From a virus, in IMG/VR virus record IMGVR_UViG_3300008266_000146, positions 1 to 52,475 of that record: a DNA stretch of 52,475 nucleotides. One strand, 5' to 3'. Within the stretch, counting starts at the first letter, position 1, and each line of letters begins with the position of its first letter. The notes beneath the pieces were generated by a model. It was not told the DNA's origin, searched no databases, and saw nothing but the letters and a program-made list of their open reading frames with translations. The translations under genes and the position numbers were made by a program. This document shows, piece after piece, positions 31,501 through 39,272 of the stretch.

Positions 31501-31998
31501 GTTCGCCCTCGCCAGAACTCCGGCGTTGTCGTAGGTAAACTGGCGGGCAGCACGCATCGCCTGCTGCGGGTCGGTGCGGCCGTCGGCCGTCAGCTGAAGC
31601 TGCGGGTGCCGCTCCATCATCTCGCGCCAAGTGCCATCAGTGAACTGCGCGAGGCCAGTGGCAGACGACGTCGACGCACGCGCGTTGGGGTTGCCGCTGC
31701 TCTCGTGCGCGACCATGTGGCCAAGGTACTGGTCGACCACACGCGCGTCGAGGTTGGGCGGCGGTCCGGCGGCGGCCGGCGCGGGCGTACCACCAACTGC
31801 CGCCGTCGGGTTCGTGGTGTTGCTGCGGCGCTCGGTTCGCGCGACCGCTGCGTCCACGGCATCCTGATCAGCCGTCAGCGCGCGGGTGCGCGCCTGTGTG
31901 AAGCCGGTCAGCGCGCGGGTGTACTCGCTGTCGTCGAGTGTCTTGGTGACCGTCTTGTAGGCCCCAAGGAAGTCGGACATCTCTTTGGCGAACGACAT
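28597..31998 (-). CDS. Internal virion protein with lytic transglycosylase domain
   Basis: 1133 residues. Start at ATG 31998, as the upstream extension is out-of-frame sequence of the next gene; GAGG overlaps the previous stop. Residues 85-230 form an SLT-type transglycosylase: AHESSGNPNA (catalytic E99), TGLAQFTDGTW and NLYMTHFLG. It would open peptidoglycan during DNA entry. The rest is Pro/Ala spacers and charged helices ending in RVGERERTRREGRGR. PAL-34 encodes VTPGSN in a spacer. Probably assembles with the 2383-aa protein. Confidence 0.9.
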   Translation of the reverse strand: MSFAKEMSDFLGAYKTVTKTLDDSEYTRALTGFTQARTRALTADQDAVDAAVARTERRSNTTNPTAAVGGTPAPAAAGPPPNLDARVVDQYLGHMVAHESSGNPNARASTSSATGLAQFTDGTWREMMERHPQLQLTADGRTDPQQAMRAARQFTYDNAGVLARANLPATPGNLYMTHFLGSSGGPSFLRRMQENPDAPATQFVDPDAASANRRVFFNSDGTPRTARQVYDLQTSRFRNIRVGDDTMPAAPTQSVAVERAPLAAPTRSQTVAAPSQAATSPYDEQGQLRPEHGGLSGPAREQAMRSGVAPQQFVEGGLVQESPDGNQPVERPAALPTTPAPVLSPATMPDGRPGDTAASMAQAPVPMARPSEQEIEQRQVADAMRQRPERAADKAPEPVATPEAPRAQAIPAAADQPASRPAQPAAQPAQNTGIAGILDGALRYIAGRLPPPRGLPAGAVAYALGRNADTPTPSQYQTVGDAVDPSGELSAGQRAIRVMQARHDLALQKGDLDAANRFAAGIIQYSQRLTARIASIGIVAGQNGNVGGMVAATAAAVNAIPAGAQITPGQPTRDGQIPVTIREPNGRTRNITLSPRQVMETALGLQNGALYWETLQRAAAQHQSAQGSGGMDPDAFERHMRGEPAVTPGSNAPAAAPTTPAAPAPAEAEPAPAARPNVAAAPPAGSPPASTAPAPDTPPVPAPASPIPSSPAAPAAPAPAAPEAPPPTAPPTAPPAPGAPTAVARSSALPTEMTRRREAAEARPSREPVTPRPVRPTLVEIKQEMNAAQRAAVNQRNQAAIKDYEDKLKVHNEELAAIRAQDAQQRGAAYIEDRADTRDARRTERDALARREQQERDARMEAAKHRYQQQQTILTARRTEDGRRADAARLHRPTAENIRSVLPDIDATMTKSLDPRASGANGNETFQSVYGHDQRSRSIASGVYNNMIDVAARFAIWGHAPQQAADAAHIMITAPDPVPGQPPFRVLPDKDAAGNLQVVMVRRPEQPGGEPQEFGGVIAMDPNTLRQIQNARRDAMPLIARREERRAKGEGEFGSIMRDLGLAINGTMRDAARNDHVPIVSPEMRQNRRQAIRAEADRVQRVGERERTRREGRGRVLDDADRAAMMGRANGVE
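30046..30063. repeat. PAL-34 inverted repeat, inside transglycosylase gene
   Basis: Plus strand GTTACTCCCCGGAGTAAC. Coding strand reads Val-Thr-Pro-Gly-Ser-Asn in a Pro/Ala spacer. Confidence 0.9.
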
Positions 31999-32000
31999 AG

Positions 32001-33080
32001 TTACCTCATCGGCAGGGCGGTAGCGCGCGTCTCGGGGGGCTTCTGGGCGGGAGCCTGCGTCGGGCCGGGACGCGGGCCGGGGTCGCCGTCGCGCTGCTTG
32101 CGCGCCTTGGCGATCATGTCCTCGATGGTCTTCTCGCCCATCCAGTTCACGACATCGCGCGGGATGACGTACTCGCCGGCATTGAGCTGCGCCGGCTGCC
32201 CGGTCTGGCCGATGACGGCCGGGACGTCGTCCACGGCAGCGCCGCCGGACGGCGACATCTCTTCGGGCACCGCGCCACCGCCCTCGAACAGGAGCGCCGC
32301 CGTCGCGCCGAACAGCGAGCCAAGGCCGGAGGACGACTGCTGGTTGGCGTTGTACTGCTGCATCTGGGAATTGTAGCCCGACGTCAACGCGTTGCCCCAG
32401 ACGCCAAGCGCGGCGTTGGACTGACCCATCCACGAGGCGGGGTTGCCCATGGTGCCAGAGCCGGACTGGGTGCCGGCAAGCTGCGCACCGGACGCGCCCG
32501 CGCCCGCCTGAAGCGTCTGCGCGGTCTGGGTGGCCACCTGCGCCGGGTAGCCGCGCCCGACATTGATGGCCTCGGAGCGCATCGCGCGCCCCTGAGCATC
32601 GACGGCGAGATCGGACTGGTTGCCAGCGGCAGCCTGCGCGGCGGCCTGCTGGGTGCGGCTGGCGAGGTCGAGGGCGGCGGTGCGGGTCGATGTCGGGTCG
32701 ACGCCATAGCTCTCAAGCTGCTGCTGGGCGGCGGCTCGGGCACCGTCGAACGCCTGCGCGACGCCGGCCATGGACCGGCCGCGCTCAAGCTCTTTCTTCT
32801 CGGGCGACGCATAGGTCTCGGCGTCACGGACAAGCTGCGTCTCAAGCGGCTGGAAGATGCCCTCGTAGCGGGCACGATCCTTGATGGCGTTATCCATGTT
32901 GATGCGCTGGGCATCCAGCGCCGTGTCCACCACCTGCTTGATGATGCCACGGTCATTGGCGTACTGCTCGCGCGCCCACGCCAACTGCTCTTTGGCGATG
33001 TCGTACGAAAGCCGAGCCTGTTCCTTGGATGCCTCGGCGATGGGAGTGTAGTCAGGGGGTGGAGGAGCCGAGCCGCCCAT
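32001..33080 (-). CDS. Internal virion protein, gp14-like position
   Basis: 359 residues from ATG 33080 (MGGSAPPPPDYTP), with CGAGG upstream; an extended frame to 33134 overlaps the GNAT gene and is less likely. The opening sequence and the following EQARLSYDIAKEQLAWAREQ helix are typical of podovirus virion proteins. A Gln/Ala-rich middle and the end QLNAGEYVIPRDVVNWMGE, a motif common in phage structural proteins, follow. It stands with two larger internal virion proteins and probably forms the ejection complex. Assignment is by position and style. Confidence 0.85.
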   Translation of the reverse strand: MGGSAPPPPDYTPIAEASKEQARLSYDIAKEQLAWAREQYANDRGIIKQVVDTALDAQRINMDNAIKDRARYEGIFQPLETQLVRDAETYASPEKKELERGRSMAGVAQAFDGARAAAQQQLESYGVDPTSTRTAALDLASRTQQAAAQAAAGNQSDLAVDAQGRAMRSEAINVGRGYPAQVATQTAQTLQAGAGASGAQLAGTQSGSGTMGNPASWMGQSNAALGVWGNALTSGYNSQMQQYNANQQSSSGLGSLFGATAALLFEGGGAVPEEMSPSGGAAVDDVPAVIGQTGQPAQLNAGEYVIPRDVVNWMGEKTIEDMIAKARKQRDGDPGPRPGPTQAPAQKPPETRATALPMR

Positions 33081-33540
33081 TAGGAACCTCGAAACGACGT
33101 GGGGTGATCCTGCTAAGACACCAACAGTTTTCACGGTGTAGCGTCATGAACACGCACGCTTCCGGGTACACGCCTGCGAGCCGCACTTCCTCGACAAACC
33201 CAAGACGCCGGGCCAAAGACAGTGAAGCCGCGTTTGTTTCCGAAATCGGGCCGATTATCTTTTTACACCCCCATCCGATAAATGGCAAGTAGAACGCGGC
33301 CCACCACATATCGCGCGGCACGAACTGTGCTTTTTGCGTGGCGACATGGACAAAGCAGGACGCGCCGGGGCGCACGCTTTCATAGAGCACGCCGGCAACC
33401 AGCTCGTTACTCACCGAGTAACACATGCTGGACGTCACGCCGGGGTAGTAGTTTGCGCCGCATATATGAGCGGTCTCGCGCGCCAGTCTGTCGTCGCCGC
33501 ATCGTATCTCGCCGCTGGTGCCTATGCGAGCCGCGATCAT
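33052..33540 (-). CDS. GNAT-type N-acetyltransferase
   Basis: 162 residues. ISETNAASLSLARRLGF (about 110-126) is the acetyl-CoA-binding/C-terminal helix motif of GNAT enzymes, and the central strands fit the fold. Such genes lie in the virion arm of several podoviruses; the acetylated target is unknown. Start and stop overlap neighbours (ATGA with the 65-aa gene; 29 bases into the internal virion gene). PAL-35 is read CYSVSN near residue 40. Confidence 0.85.
   Translation of the reverse strand: MIAARIGTSGEIRCGDDRLARETAHICGANYYPGVTSSMCYSVSNELVAGVLYESVRPGASCFVHVATQKAQFVPRDMWWAAFYLPFIGWGCKKIIGPISETNAASLSLARRLGFVEEVRLAGVYPEACVFMTLHRENCWCLSRITPRRFEVPNGRLGSSTP
33406..33422. repeat. PAL-35 inverted repeat, inside GNAT gene
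   Basis: Plus strand GTTACTCACCGAGTAAC (17 bp). Coding strand reads Cys-Tyr-Ser-Val-Ser-Asn. Confidence 0.88.
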
Positions 33541-33734
33541 GACGTCAGCAAGGCCGCCTGATCCACCGTGATGATGCCGGCATCGAGCAGCTTCTGCACG
33601 GACACCATGCGAGCGTTGGCCGGGCCTCTGTATCCCAGCTGCATCTCGACGGCTTCCTTCAGCGCCCGCAGGACTTCAAGGTCCGTCTGGGCGTTGCCAG
33701 TGGGCTCGGGGATCGAGGGATACCGGATCGCCAT
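33537..33734 (-). CDS. Small hypothetical protein (65 aa) in virion arm
   Basis: ATG 33734 overlaps the previous stop as TGATG. The sequence (MAIRYPSIPEPTGN, then LEVLRALKEAVEMQL) has a Pro-rich start and a helix, like small tail or assembly proteins next to tubular protein genes. Function unknown. Confidence 0.78.
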   Translation of the reverse strand: MAIRYPSIPEPTGNAQTDLEVLRALKEAVEMQLGYRGPANARMVSVQKLLDAGIITVDQAALLTS

Positions 33735-36001
33735 CACACACCCTGAAGCTCGCGAACGGTGTTCGCAAATTCGTACTTGGTGATCTCAACGCGGCCCTCG
33801 ATCTCGAACTCCCACACCAGCCCCTTGAAGCCGGCCGGCAGGCGCATGATCTCGTTCGACGTCCGCAACTCACGGGTCCACACATGGCGGCCGTCACAGT
33901 AGGCGCGCACCAGCGCGTACTGGTCCGCCTGAAGCTGCTGGGAAAGCCCGACGACCGGCGTGGGGTTGAGGGTTGGCGTGTCCGAGTACGTGCGGAAATG
34001 CAGCCGCATCGCCCCCATGTTGGAGAGGTAGTTGAGCTGGAATTTCTTGGACCGCCACTTATACGTCCCATGTCCCTGCGTGCCGGAGATGTCCATCCAC
34101 TCGATCTGCTGCCCGGAGATCATCAGGACTTCGCCGGTCCAGATGTCGGACCACACATTGTCGATGGGCTGCGACGACACGAGGACGGTGTAGCCGAGGC
34201 GCTGGTCGTTCAAGTTGACCATCATGCCGAAGTATTGGCCGTCCGACCCGTCGAACGATGTCTGCTCGAACCCGGACGTCTCGAACGCCGTCGGCTCGAA
34301 CACGCCGTTGAGCGCCGAGCCCCACGCATAGTAGGCGTTGTTGAGCATCACGCCGCGCAGCGACGGGATGTAAGCAATGTCGAGCCAGTCGTCCTTGTTG
34401 AGCAGCTTCGTCGTTATGTTGGTCGCCGAGCCCGGCTGTACGTTCACGATGCCGTTCTGGGACGCGTAGAACACGCCGCTGGGGGACGACACGATGGAGC
34501 CACGGGACAGGCACGGCTCGATCTGCGGCAGCACGGACATGGCCATGGACGCGGGGGTTACACCCGTGATCGTGTAGGGCTTGCCGGTCGTGCACACGAC
34601 CAGCGTCTGGCCGACGACGCCGAGGCCGACGATGTTGGACGGCACGCCAAGCGCGTAGGCAGCCGGCCATGCGTGGTAACGGTACGGCTCGCAGAACCAG
34701 ACCTCATTGGTGCGGAACCCGGCGATGATGCCATTGGGCATCTCGATGATACCCTTCAGGTCCGGCGGCGGGGCCGACCAGTTGGTCGACGGTAGTTGCA
34801 CGGCGGTGGCTACGGAGGCATCAGTCAGGATGTCGTTGTACGACGCCGTGCCGATGGCGACCTGCGCGACAAAGAAGAACGTCGCCACGCCCGTCGAGGA
34901 CGTGATCGTCCGATAGATGTTGATGTGCGTGATGTTGCGCCCGGTCGATACAGCTCCGGGTATGGCCGGGATCGACACGCCCCATGTGACGTCGTTCGCG
35001 CCGGTCTCGATGTCGGCAGGGGACGGCGGTCCCTCTTCTCCGTACGCGGTCACCCACGTGTACACATAGGCGCGCGTGACGCCCGTGATCTGGGGTGAGA
35101 CAGAGTGCGTGCCGCCACCTACAAGCGTGTGCGTACCCGAGCCTGCTGACGACGTGGCGACCGCTGCGCCGCCGCGTGTGGCCGAGACAGTGAAGGTGTC
35201 ATTGTCGATGACCGTCTTGACGTAATACTGGGTGGTCACCGACAGGCCTGTCGGCAGCGCGCCCGTCGTCGCGAACTCGACGGTGTCGTCCGCCAGCAGG
35301 TTGTGTCCGGCTCGCGTGACGACACCGGGCGAAGCGTTGGAGATGGTCACCGTTGGCGCGGTCGTGATGATCGACGTGCCGCCTGCGGTCTCACTGATCT
35401 GGAACGTGTCGGTGGTCAGACCCGCCGCAGACACATAGTAGTCGCGGCCGGGCTGAAGGGGATACGGTAGCGCTCGCGTCGTCGTGAACCGGACGCGGCG
35501 ACCCGCGATGAGGCCATGGCCTGCTTTGGTGACGACGGCGGGCGACGCCGTGCTGATTGTCACCGTACCCGCGCTCTGCGCCGCAGCCGTCACTGTCGGT
35601 GCCGACGTGGGCGCTGATATGCCCAGCTTGAGCCACGGGTCGCCGTTCTGGATGCGCGCCTTGGTGTTGTAGGACGGCTCGACGGTCGGTGACGCTGCGT
35701 AGTAGCGCTCGTAGCTGTCGCCGGTCAACGCCGACTTGACGACGTCGGTGTCGATGTCCGCGAATTCCATCCAGATCGCGTCGTCGAGGTTGTCCTTGTT
35801 GAACGTCGCCAAGGGAATGCGGTACGCGCGCTTGGCCGCCGTGTTGGTCAGCGCGCGTAGCACCCGCCTGTTGTGCATCGGCTGCAACGTGCCGCTCAGG
35901 AGCCAAGTGTTCTCGGCTCGCGACGCGTTGTTGTCCGGCAGAAGCGTATCATCTACCGAAGGGATCATCCCACCGAATGCGGACGAGCGGAACGCCACCA
36001 T
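33734..36001 (-). CDS. Tail tubular protein B-like (nozzle) protein
   Basis: 755 residues, strand-rich. The N-terminus (GGMIPSVDDTLLPDNNASRAENTWLLSG) is typical of podovirus tubular B/nozzle proteins. Residues about 140-290 hold two tandem copies of a beta domain, each with SPxVVTxAGHxL and a YYV segment. The rest is beta-propeller-like (YAWGSALNG, WDLIWTGEVL-like strands). It forms the distal tail tube. Long, as expected for this family. Confidence 0.82.
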   Translation of the reverse strand: MVAFRSSAFGGMIPSVDDTLLPDNNASRAENTWLLSGTLQPMHNRRVLRALTNTAAKRAYRIPLATFNKDNLDDAIWMEFADIDTDVVKSALTGDSYERYYAASPTVEPSYNTKARIQNGDPWLKLGISAPTSAPTVTAAAQSAGTVTISTASPAVVTKAGHGLIAGRRVRFTTTRALPYPLQPGRDYYVSAAGLTTDTFQISETAGGTSIITTAPTVTISNASPGVVTRAGHNLLADDTVEFATTGALPTGLSVTTQYYVKTVIDNDTFTVSATRGGAAVATSSAGSGTHTLVGGGTHSVSPQITGVTRAYVYTWVTAYGEEGPPSPADIETGANDVTWGVSIPAIPGAVSTGRNITHINIYRTITSSTGVATFFFVAQVAIGTASYNDILTDASVATAVQLPSTNWSAPPPDLKGIIEMPNGIIAGFRTNEVWFCEPYRYHAWPAAYALGVPSNIVGLGVVGQTLVVCTTGKPYTITGVTPASMAMSVLPQIEPCLSRGSIVSSPSGVFYASQNGIVNVQPGSATNITTKLLNKDDWLDIAYIPSLRGVMLNNAYYAWGSALNGVFEPTAFETSGFEQTSFDGSDGQYFGMMVNLNDQRLGYTVLVSSQPIDNVWSDIWTGEVLMISGQQIEWMDISGTQGHGTYKWRSKKFQLNYLSNMGAMRLHFRTYSDTPTLNPTPVVGLSQQLQADQYALVRAYCDGRHVWTRELRTSNEIMRLPAGFKGLVWEFEIEGRVEITKYEFANTVRELQGV

Positions 36002-36004
36002 GGC

Positions 36005-36412
36005 TTAGCCACCGCGCCGGATAAGCGCTGCGCGACCAGCCGCCATCTCGGCCAGCGTACGCTCGCTGAGCGGCGGGGTGTAGTCGGGCTCGGCGGCGAC
36101 AGTCACGACCACACTGGCCGGGACGTCTGCGGCGTTACTCTCGGGAGTAACCTTGACGATGTCCTTGGCGTCGAACACGCCGATCTCCGCCTCCATGGAC
36201 GGGGGGACCGGGTGCGTGGTCGGCTCCGGCAGGGGCAGAAGCTCAATCAGCTCGTCGTCTTGGCCAGCGCCGTCTTGGTCAGCGTCGTCGGTAGCTGCGG
36301 CCTCTGCTTCGGCGGCTGCGGCGTCCGCTTCGGCGGCGGCTGCGGCGGCGGCTGCCTCAAGTCGCCGGGCTTCGGCAAGGGCGGCGGCTGCGTTGGTGGA
36401 TCGTTTCGCCAT
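36005..36412 (-). CDS. Ala-rich acidic virion-arm protein (135 aa)
   Basis: Preceded by AGGAGAGAACTG. A highly Ala/Glu-rich helix (ALAEARRLEAAAAAAAAEAD) and an acidic segment (TDDADQDGAGQDDELIELL) precede a Pro-rich linker with PAL-36 (VTPESN) and a basic end. Possibly a minor structural or assembly protein; no family recognised. Confidence 0.8.
   Translation of the reverse strand: MAKRSTNAAAALAEARRLEAAAAAAAAEADAAAAEAEAAATDDADQDGAGQDDELIELLPLPEPTTHPVPPSMEAEIGVFDAKDIVKVTPESNAADVPASVVVTVAAEPDYTPPLSERTLAEMAAGRAALIRRGG
36134..36151. repeat. PAL-36 inverted repeat, inside Ala-rich gene
   Basis: Plus strand GTTACTCTCGGGAGTAAC, identical to PAL-32. Read Val-Thr-Pro-Glu-Ser-Asn. Confidence 0.9.
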
Positions 36413-36442
36413 CAGTTCTCTCCTGTGATGCGTGGTGTGACA

Positions 36443-36877
36443 TTACCGGCTTTGCGGCGGCGGCGCAATCCGGGCGTTCATGCTGGCAATGTTCTCGCGA
36501 ATAACGCCGAGCGTCGACAGGATTTCGCTGGACGTACGCCGCTGCTCAGAGACCAGTTCCCTGAGGTTGGTCACCTGCACGTCGTTGGAACTGAGGCGGA
36601 GCTGGATGCTCTCGATCTGCGGCATGTACTGCGCCTTGGCCTGTTCGAGGGCCTTGATCTGCCCCGCCTGCCGCTCGACGTGGGTCGATATGTACCAGAC
36701 GCCAGAGCCAATCGACATGGCGATGGTGAGCGACGTCATGACGTGCCCGAAATTGAACTCCCAATTGAACTTTGGGGCGTGCATCGCATTCTCCGGGTCG
36801 TGGCGCGTGGAAGGATTGGATGGCTGCTGCATTGTGTCTATCCCGAAAAAGCGGATTGGCGTGTCTATCTGCTTCAC
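36443..36877 (-). CDS. Membrane protein with coiled coil, putative holin
   Basis: 144 residues. The ATG overlaps the previous stop (ATGA), but an internal ATG at 36784 with GGAG upstream may be the true start or a second one (giving 113 residues). One transmembrane helix (VMTSLTIAMSIGSGVWYI) is followed by a coiled coil (VERQAGQIKALEQAKA...), as in some phage holin or accessory lysis proteins. It is in the lysis cluster after the spanins. No known holin family matched. Confidence 0.72.
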   Translation of the reverse strand: MKQIDTPIRFFGIDTMQQPSNPSTRHDPENAMHAPKFNWEFNFGHVMTSLTIAMSIGSGVWYISTHVERQAGQIKALEQAKAQYMPQIESIQLRLSSNDVQVTNLRELVSEQRRTSSEILSTLGVIRENIASMNARIAPPPQSR

Positions 36878-37080
36878 CAGATACCGGCGGCTGCCTCTCG
36901 CGCCACCCGAATGTCGATGCGCTCCTGATCGGCGGGGGTCGCCCCGCGAACGCCTACGAGCGGCTGGCCGAGAACCCGGCTAAGGCCGCGAACATCTGTT
37001 GGCGGCGTGGTCCCACATGCCGCCAGAAGCACGGCAACTGCGCACAAGGCGCTCAGCTTCATTTGCCCGTGACGTTGCAT
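36874..37080 (-). CDS. Outer-membrane spanin subunit (Rz1-like lipoprotein)
   Basis: 68 residues. MKLSALCAVAVLLAAC is a lipoprotein signal with a LAAC lipobox. The remainder is short and soluble. It lies largely within, and in a different frame from, the inner spanin gene, the classic Rz/Rz1 arrangement. The second Met (37062) could be the start. It would connect to the inner subunit to fuse the membranes in the last step of lysis. Confidence 0.85.
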   Translation of the reverse strand: MQRHGQMKLSALCAVAVLLAACGTTPPTDVRGLSRVLGQPLVGVRGATPADQERIDIRVAREAAAGIW

Positions 37081-37234
37081 CGTTCGTCTCCCGTTCGATC
37101 CGGCTGCGCTCTTCCTGCCGACCGCTGTCCTTCACATTGTTGTACACCACGACGCCCATCGTCAGAGCCGTCACTGCGGCGGTGGTAATGAGCGCAACAC
37201 GCCAGTTCGCGAGCAGAAACAGCAGGACGTGCAT
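36980..37234 (-). CDS. Inner-membrane spanin subunit (Rz-like)
   Basis: 84 residues, start with AAGGAGCGCTCG. A single N-terminal transmembrane helix (VALITTAAVTALTMGVVVY) and a charged coiled coil (EERSRIERETNDATSRANEAE) fit an i-spanin. Two Cys lie near the C-terminus. The lipoprotein gene overlaps it for about 100 bases. Shorter than lambda Rz but within range for phage spanins. Confidence 0.84.
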   Translation of the reverse strand: MHVLLFLLANWRVALITTAAVTALTMGVVVYNNVKDSGRQEERSRIERETNDATSRANEAERLVRSCRASGGMWDHAANRCSRP

Positions 37235-37244
37235 CGAGCGCTCC

Positions 37245-38093
37245 TTAGCTGGGGTTGCGGTTCACTGTCAGACGGCCAGTGAAGTACATCCACACGCCGA
37301 TGCCAACTGCGACGCCAGCAAGCGCTGCTGCGGCGAGCGCGTAGGGGTTGTCGATGCCTTGGACGATACCAAGCAGGCCGGAGCCGCCAAGGGCGGTCAG
37401 CGCCGACAGGACGCCTGTGCTCTGCTGGGCCGGCACGTCGTCGGCCTGCGCCGCGCGCTCGGGCACCTCTTCGTTGCTGGAAAGCAGCTCCGGCTTCTGC
37501 GCGTGCTCGATGGCGGCGAGGAAACTTGCGTAGTGGCTGGCGATGAGGCGTGCCTTGTCCTTGCCGTTGACCATGGCTCGGGCACCGACCGGGTCGGTCG
37601 TGTCGTCGTCGAAATACTTGCTGAAGCGCTCGCGACCGCGCGTCCACCATCCCTCGAACAGAGACGGCCAGAACACCTTGGCGTCGCCCTGCTCGGTCAG
37701 AAGGATGTCGGGGTTGGTGACGCACTGCAAGCCCGTCTTGGTCTGCACGAACTGGTAGTTGGGGAGGTGCGTCGTCTGGATACGGCCGCGCCCGAACCAT
37801 CCCTCACGCCAGTACGGCGTCCTGACCTGCGGCATGCGGCCGGCAGCCCACGCCTTGTCGAGTGCGCGGATGGCATTGGCTGTCGACGTGGCGAACGCCT
37901 CGCGGATCGGGGTCATCCTCCCGCCCGTCTCGTGGAACGCCGTGGCGAGGCCGTAGGCCAGCTTGCGGTTGTCGCCGTCGCCGTATTTCTCCCATGCCGC
38001 AAGCATGGCGGTCATGCCGTCGATCTGGCTCTGGCTGAGCCTACCGCCGAACGGGGCGTTGCGAACGTACGTGTAGAAAACGGTCTTGTTCAT
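37245..38093 (-). CDS. GH19-like endolysin with C-terminal membrane segment
   Basis: 282 residues from ATG 38093 (TGATG overlap). AFHETGG (catalytic E55), then WFGRGRIQTTHLPNY and NPDILL are the family 19 glycosidase features found in phage endolysins that cut peptidoglycan. A linker follows from about 185, then a hydrophobic helix (YALAAAALAGVAVGIGVWMY) near the C-terminus. That helix may tether the enzyme to the membrane until lysis. Spanin genes follow directly. Confidence 0.9.
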   Translation of the reverse strand: MNKTVFYTYVRNAPFGGRLSQSQIDGMTAMLAAWEKYGDGDNRKLAYGLATAFHETGGRMTPIREAFATSTANAIRALDKAWAAGRMPQVRTPYWREGWFGRGRIQTTHLPNYQFVQTKTGLQCVTNPDILLTEQGDAKVFWPSLFEGWWTRGRERFSKYFDDDTTDPVGARAMVNGKDKARLIASHYASFLAAIEHAQKPELLSSNEEVPERAAQADDVPAQQSTGVLSALTALGGSGLLGIVQGIDNPYALAAAALAGVAVGIGVWMYFTGRLTVNRNPS

Positions 38094-38395
38094 CACGCCG
38101 GCTCCGCCACATTGAACCCGATTACGTCTTGCTTGATCTGGTTGGCCGTCGTCACGACGGTGACCTCAACCGCGTACTCGCACCTATCGTATCCGCCCGC
38201 CATGTAGAACACGCACGTGGTAAGGCCGGAGACGCTGTAGCCGTCCATAAACAGCTCGGTCCCGGTGCCCGTACCGCTGAGCCTCGTGACCACGAACGTG
38301 GCCGAGACAAGGGTCTCTCCAACCGGCAGCCACTGGCTGTAGTCGATGGTGTACCGCTTGCGCTCGTCAGGGGCTTTCAGGAACTCTGCGATCAT
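38093..38395 (-). CDS. Small virion-associated beta protein (100 aa)
   Basis: The YTIDYSQWLPVGETLVSATF segment followed by strands is like small phage fibre or capsid-associated beta-sandwich proteins that have an IDYSxWL motif. Located between tail fibre and lysis genes. Probably a minor virion component, exact role unknown. Its stop overlaps the endolysin start. Confidence 0.72.
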   Translation of the reverse strand: MIAEFLKAPDERKRYTIDYSQWLPVGETLVSATFVVTRLSGTGTGTELFMDGYSVSGLTTCVFYMAGGYDRCEYAVEVTVVTTANQIKQDVIGFNVAEPA

Positions 38396-38406
38396 CTCTA
38401 CAGCCC

Positions 38407-38688
38407 CTAGTCGAAGTTTCGCGGAGCATACACAAACCGGGCTTCGTATTCAACTAGGACCGTCAGGTTTTGTCCGCCTGTGTACACGACCGTCGGCGCG
38501 TCAAGTACGTTGATCTCTGACAGCTCTCCGGCAACCCTGATGACGTCCGTCTGGTTGTCGAAGAAATAGAGCGCGTCGAGGTAGCCGTAGAGCGTGCTGT
38601 AGCCGTAGATCGACGCCGTCGTGACGTAGCCCGGCGCTTGCCAAGCGTTCGTCTGGACTGCGTTTGGCTGCGCTACGAACAGGCCCAC
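38407..38688 (-). CDS. Small virion-arm protein (93 aa), GTG start after PAL
   Basis: GTG 38688 lies 2 bases after PAL-37, whose GGGGGAG acts as ribosome-binding site. Tyr/Asn/Val-rich strands (STLYGYLDALYFFDNQTDVI) suggest a beta protein, perhaps associated with the tail fibre. Not recognised. Confidence 0.76.
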   Translation of the reverse strand: MGLFVAQPNAVQTNAWQAPGYVTTASIYGYSTLYGYLDALYFFDNQTDVIRVAGELSEINVLDAPTVVYTGGQNLTVLVEYEARFVYAPRNFD

Positions 38689-38690
38689 AG

Positions 38691-38708
38691 GTTACTCCCC
38701 CGAGTTAC
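38691..38708. repeat. PAL-37 inverted repeat, minus-strand junction copy
   Basis: Plus strand GTTACTCCCCCGAGTTAC; in gene direction GTAACTCGGGGGAGTAAC, identical to PAL-2 and PAL-22. It ends the 189-aa gene (NSGE-stop) and gives the next ribosome-binding site. Confidence 0.9.
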
Positions 38709-39261
38709 CGGCTTTGACGGCGAGAGCCCGGCTGCGCACCTCTGCAAGGTCGATGCCCAGCATCGCCGCAATAGCGACGACATCCGGCTCCCTGAGGTTG
38801 AACGATGTCGCGTTGTCCCACAGCTGGAACTTGCCAGCGGCGATGGCTGCGCCGTTGACTTCGTCGAGCATATCCATCTCATGCAGCGCCTGCTTGACGT
38901 AGGCGGCGTGTATCTGGTCGTCCGGCAGTGCGGGAGCCGCCTTGAGCGCATCCAGCTCTACCCGCAGTCTGGCAGCCTCCGTTTCCGCAACTTCCTTGGC
39001 GGCTACAGCCGCTGCGGCGTCACTTACTGCAACGTCGCGTTCGCCGCGCATCGCAGCGATCTGGGCGACGAGCGCCGCACTGTCCGGTAGGAGCGTGGCA
39101 AGACTGGCTTCGTCGACATTCTCGAACAATGACGGCTCGACGCGCCCAAAGCGCCCGATGTATTCGTCGCTGTAGGAACCTCGGTTGAGTTCCTTGACCG
39201 TCCCGTCCGGGTTGAGGTCGACGACGATGTTGATGACGCGGCGGAGCGGTGTGTCAGCCAT
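38692..39261 (-). CDS. Hypothetical tail-region protein (189 aa) with coiled coil
   Basis: ATG 39261 is preferred (AAGGGA overlapping the previous stop). A beta-rich start (RRVINIVVDLNPDGTVKEL), a long Ala/Glu coiled coil (about 75-120) and a C-terminal domain containing FNLREPDVVAIAAML. The last residues AGNSGE and stop come from PAL-37. Possibly a fibre chaperone or minor tail protein, by position only. Confidence 0.77.
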   Translation of the reverse strand: MADTPLRRVINIVVDLNPDGTVKELNRGSYSDEYIGRFGRVEPSLFENVDEASLATLLPDSAALVAQIAAMRGERDVAVSDAAAAVAAKEVAETEAARLRVELDALKAAPALPDDQIHAAYVKQALHEMDMLDEVNGAAIAAGKFQLWDNATSFNLREPDVVAIAAMLGIDLAEVRSRALAVKAGNSGE

Positions 39262-39272
39262 GTGGTTGTCCC

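Noticed and set aside
31999-32433. N-terminal extension of the transglycosylase gene
   Set aside because: The added residues are Arg-rich nonsense overlapping the confident internal virion gene in another frame. ATG 31998 has GAGG and a natural MSFAKEM start.
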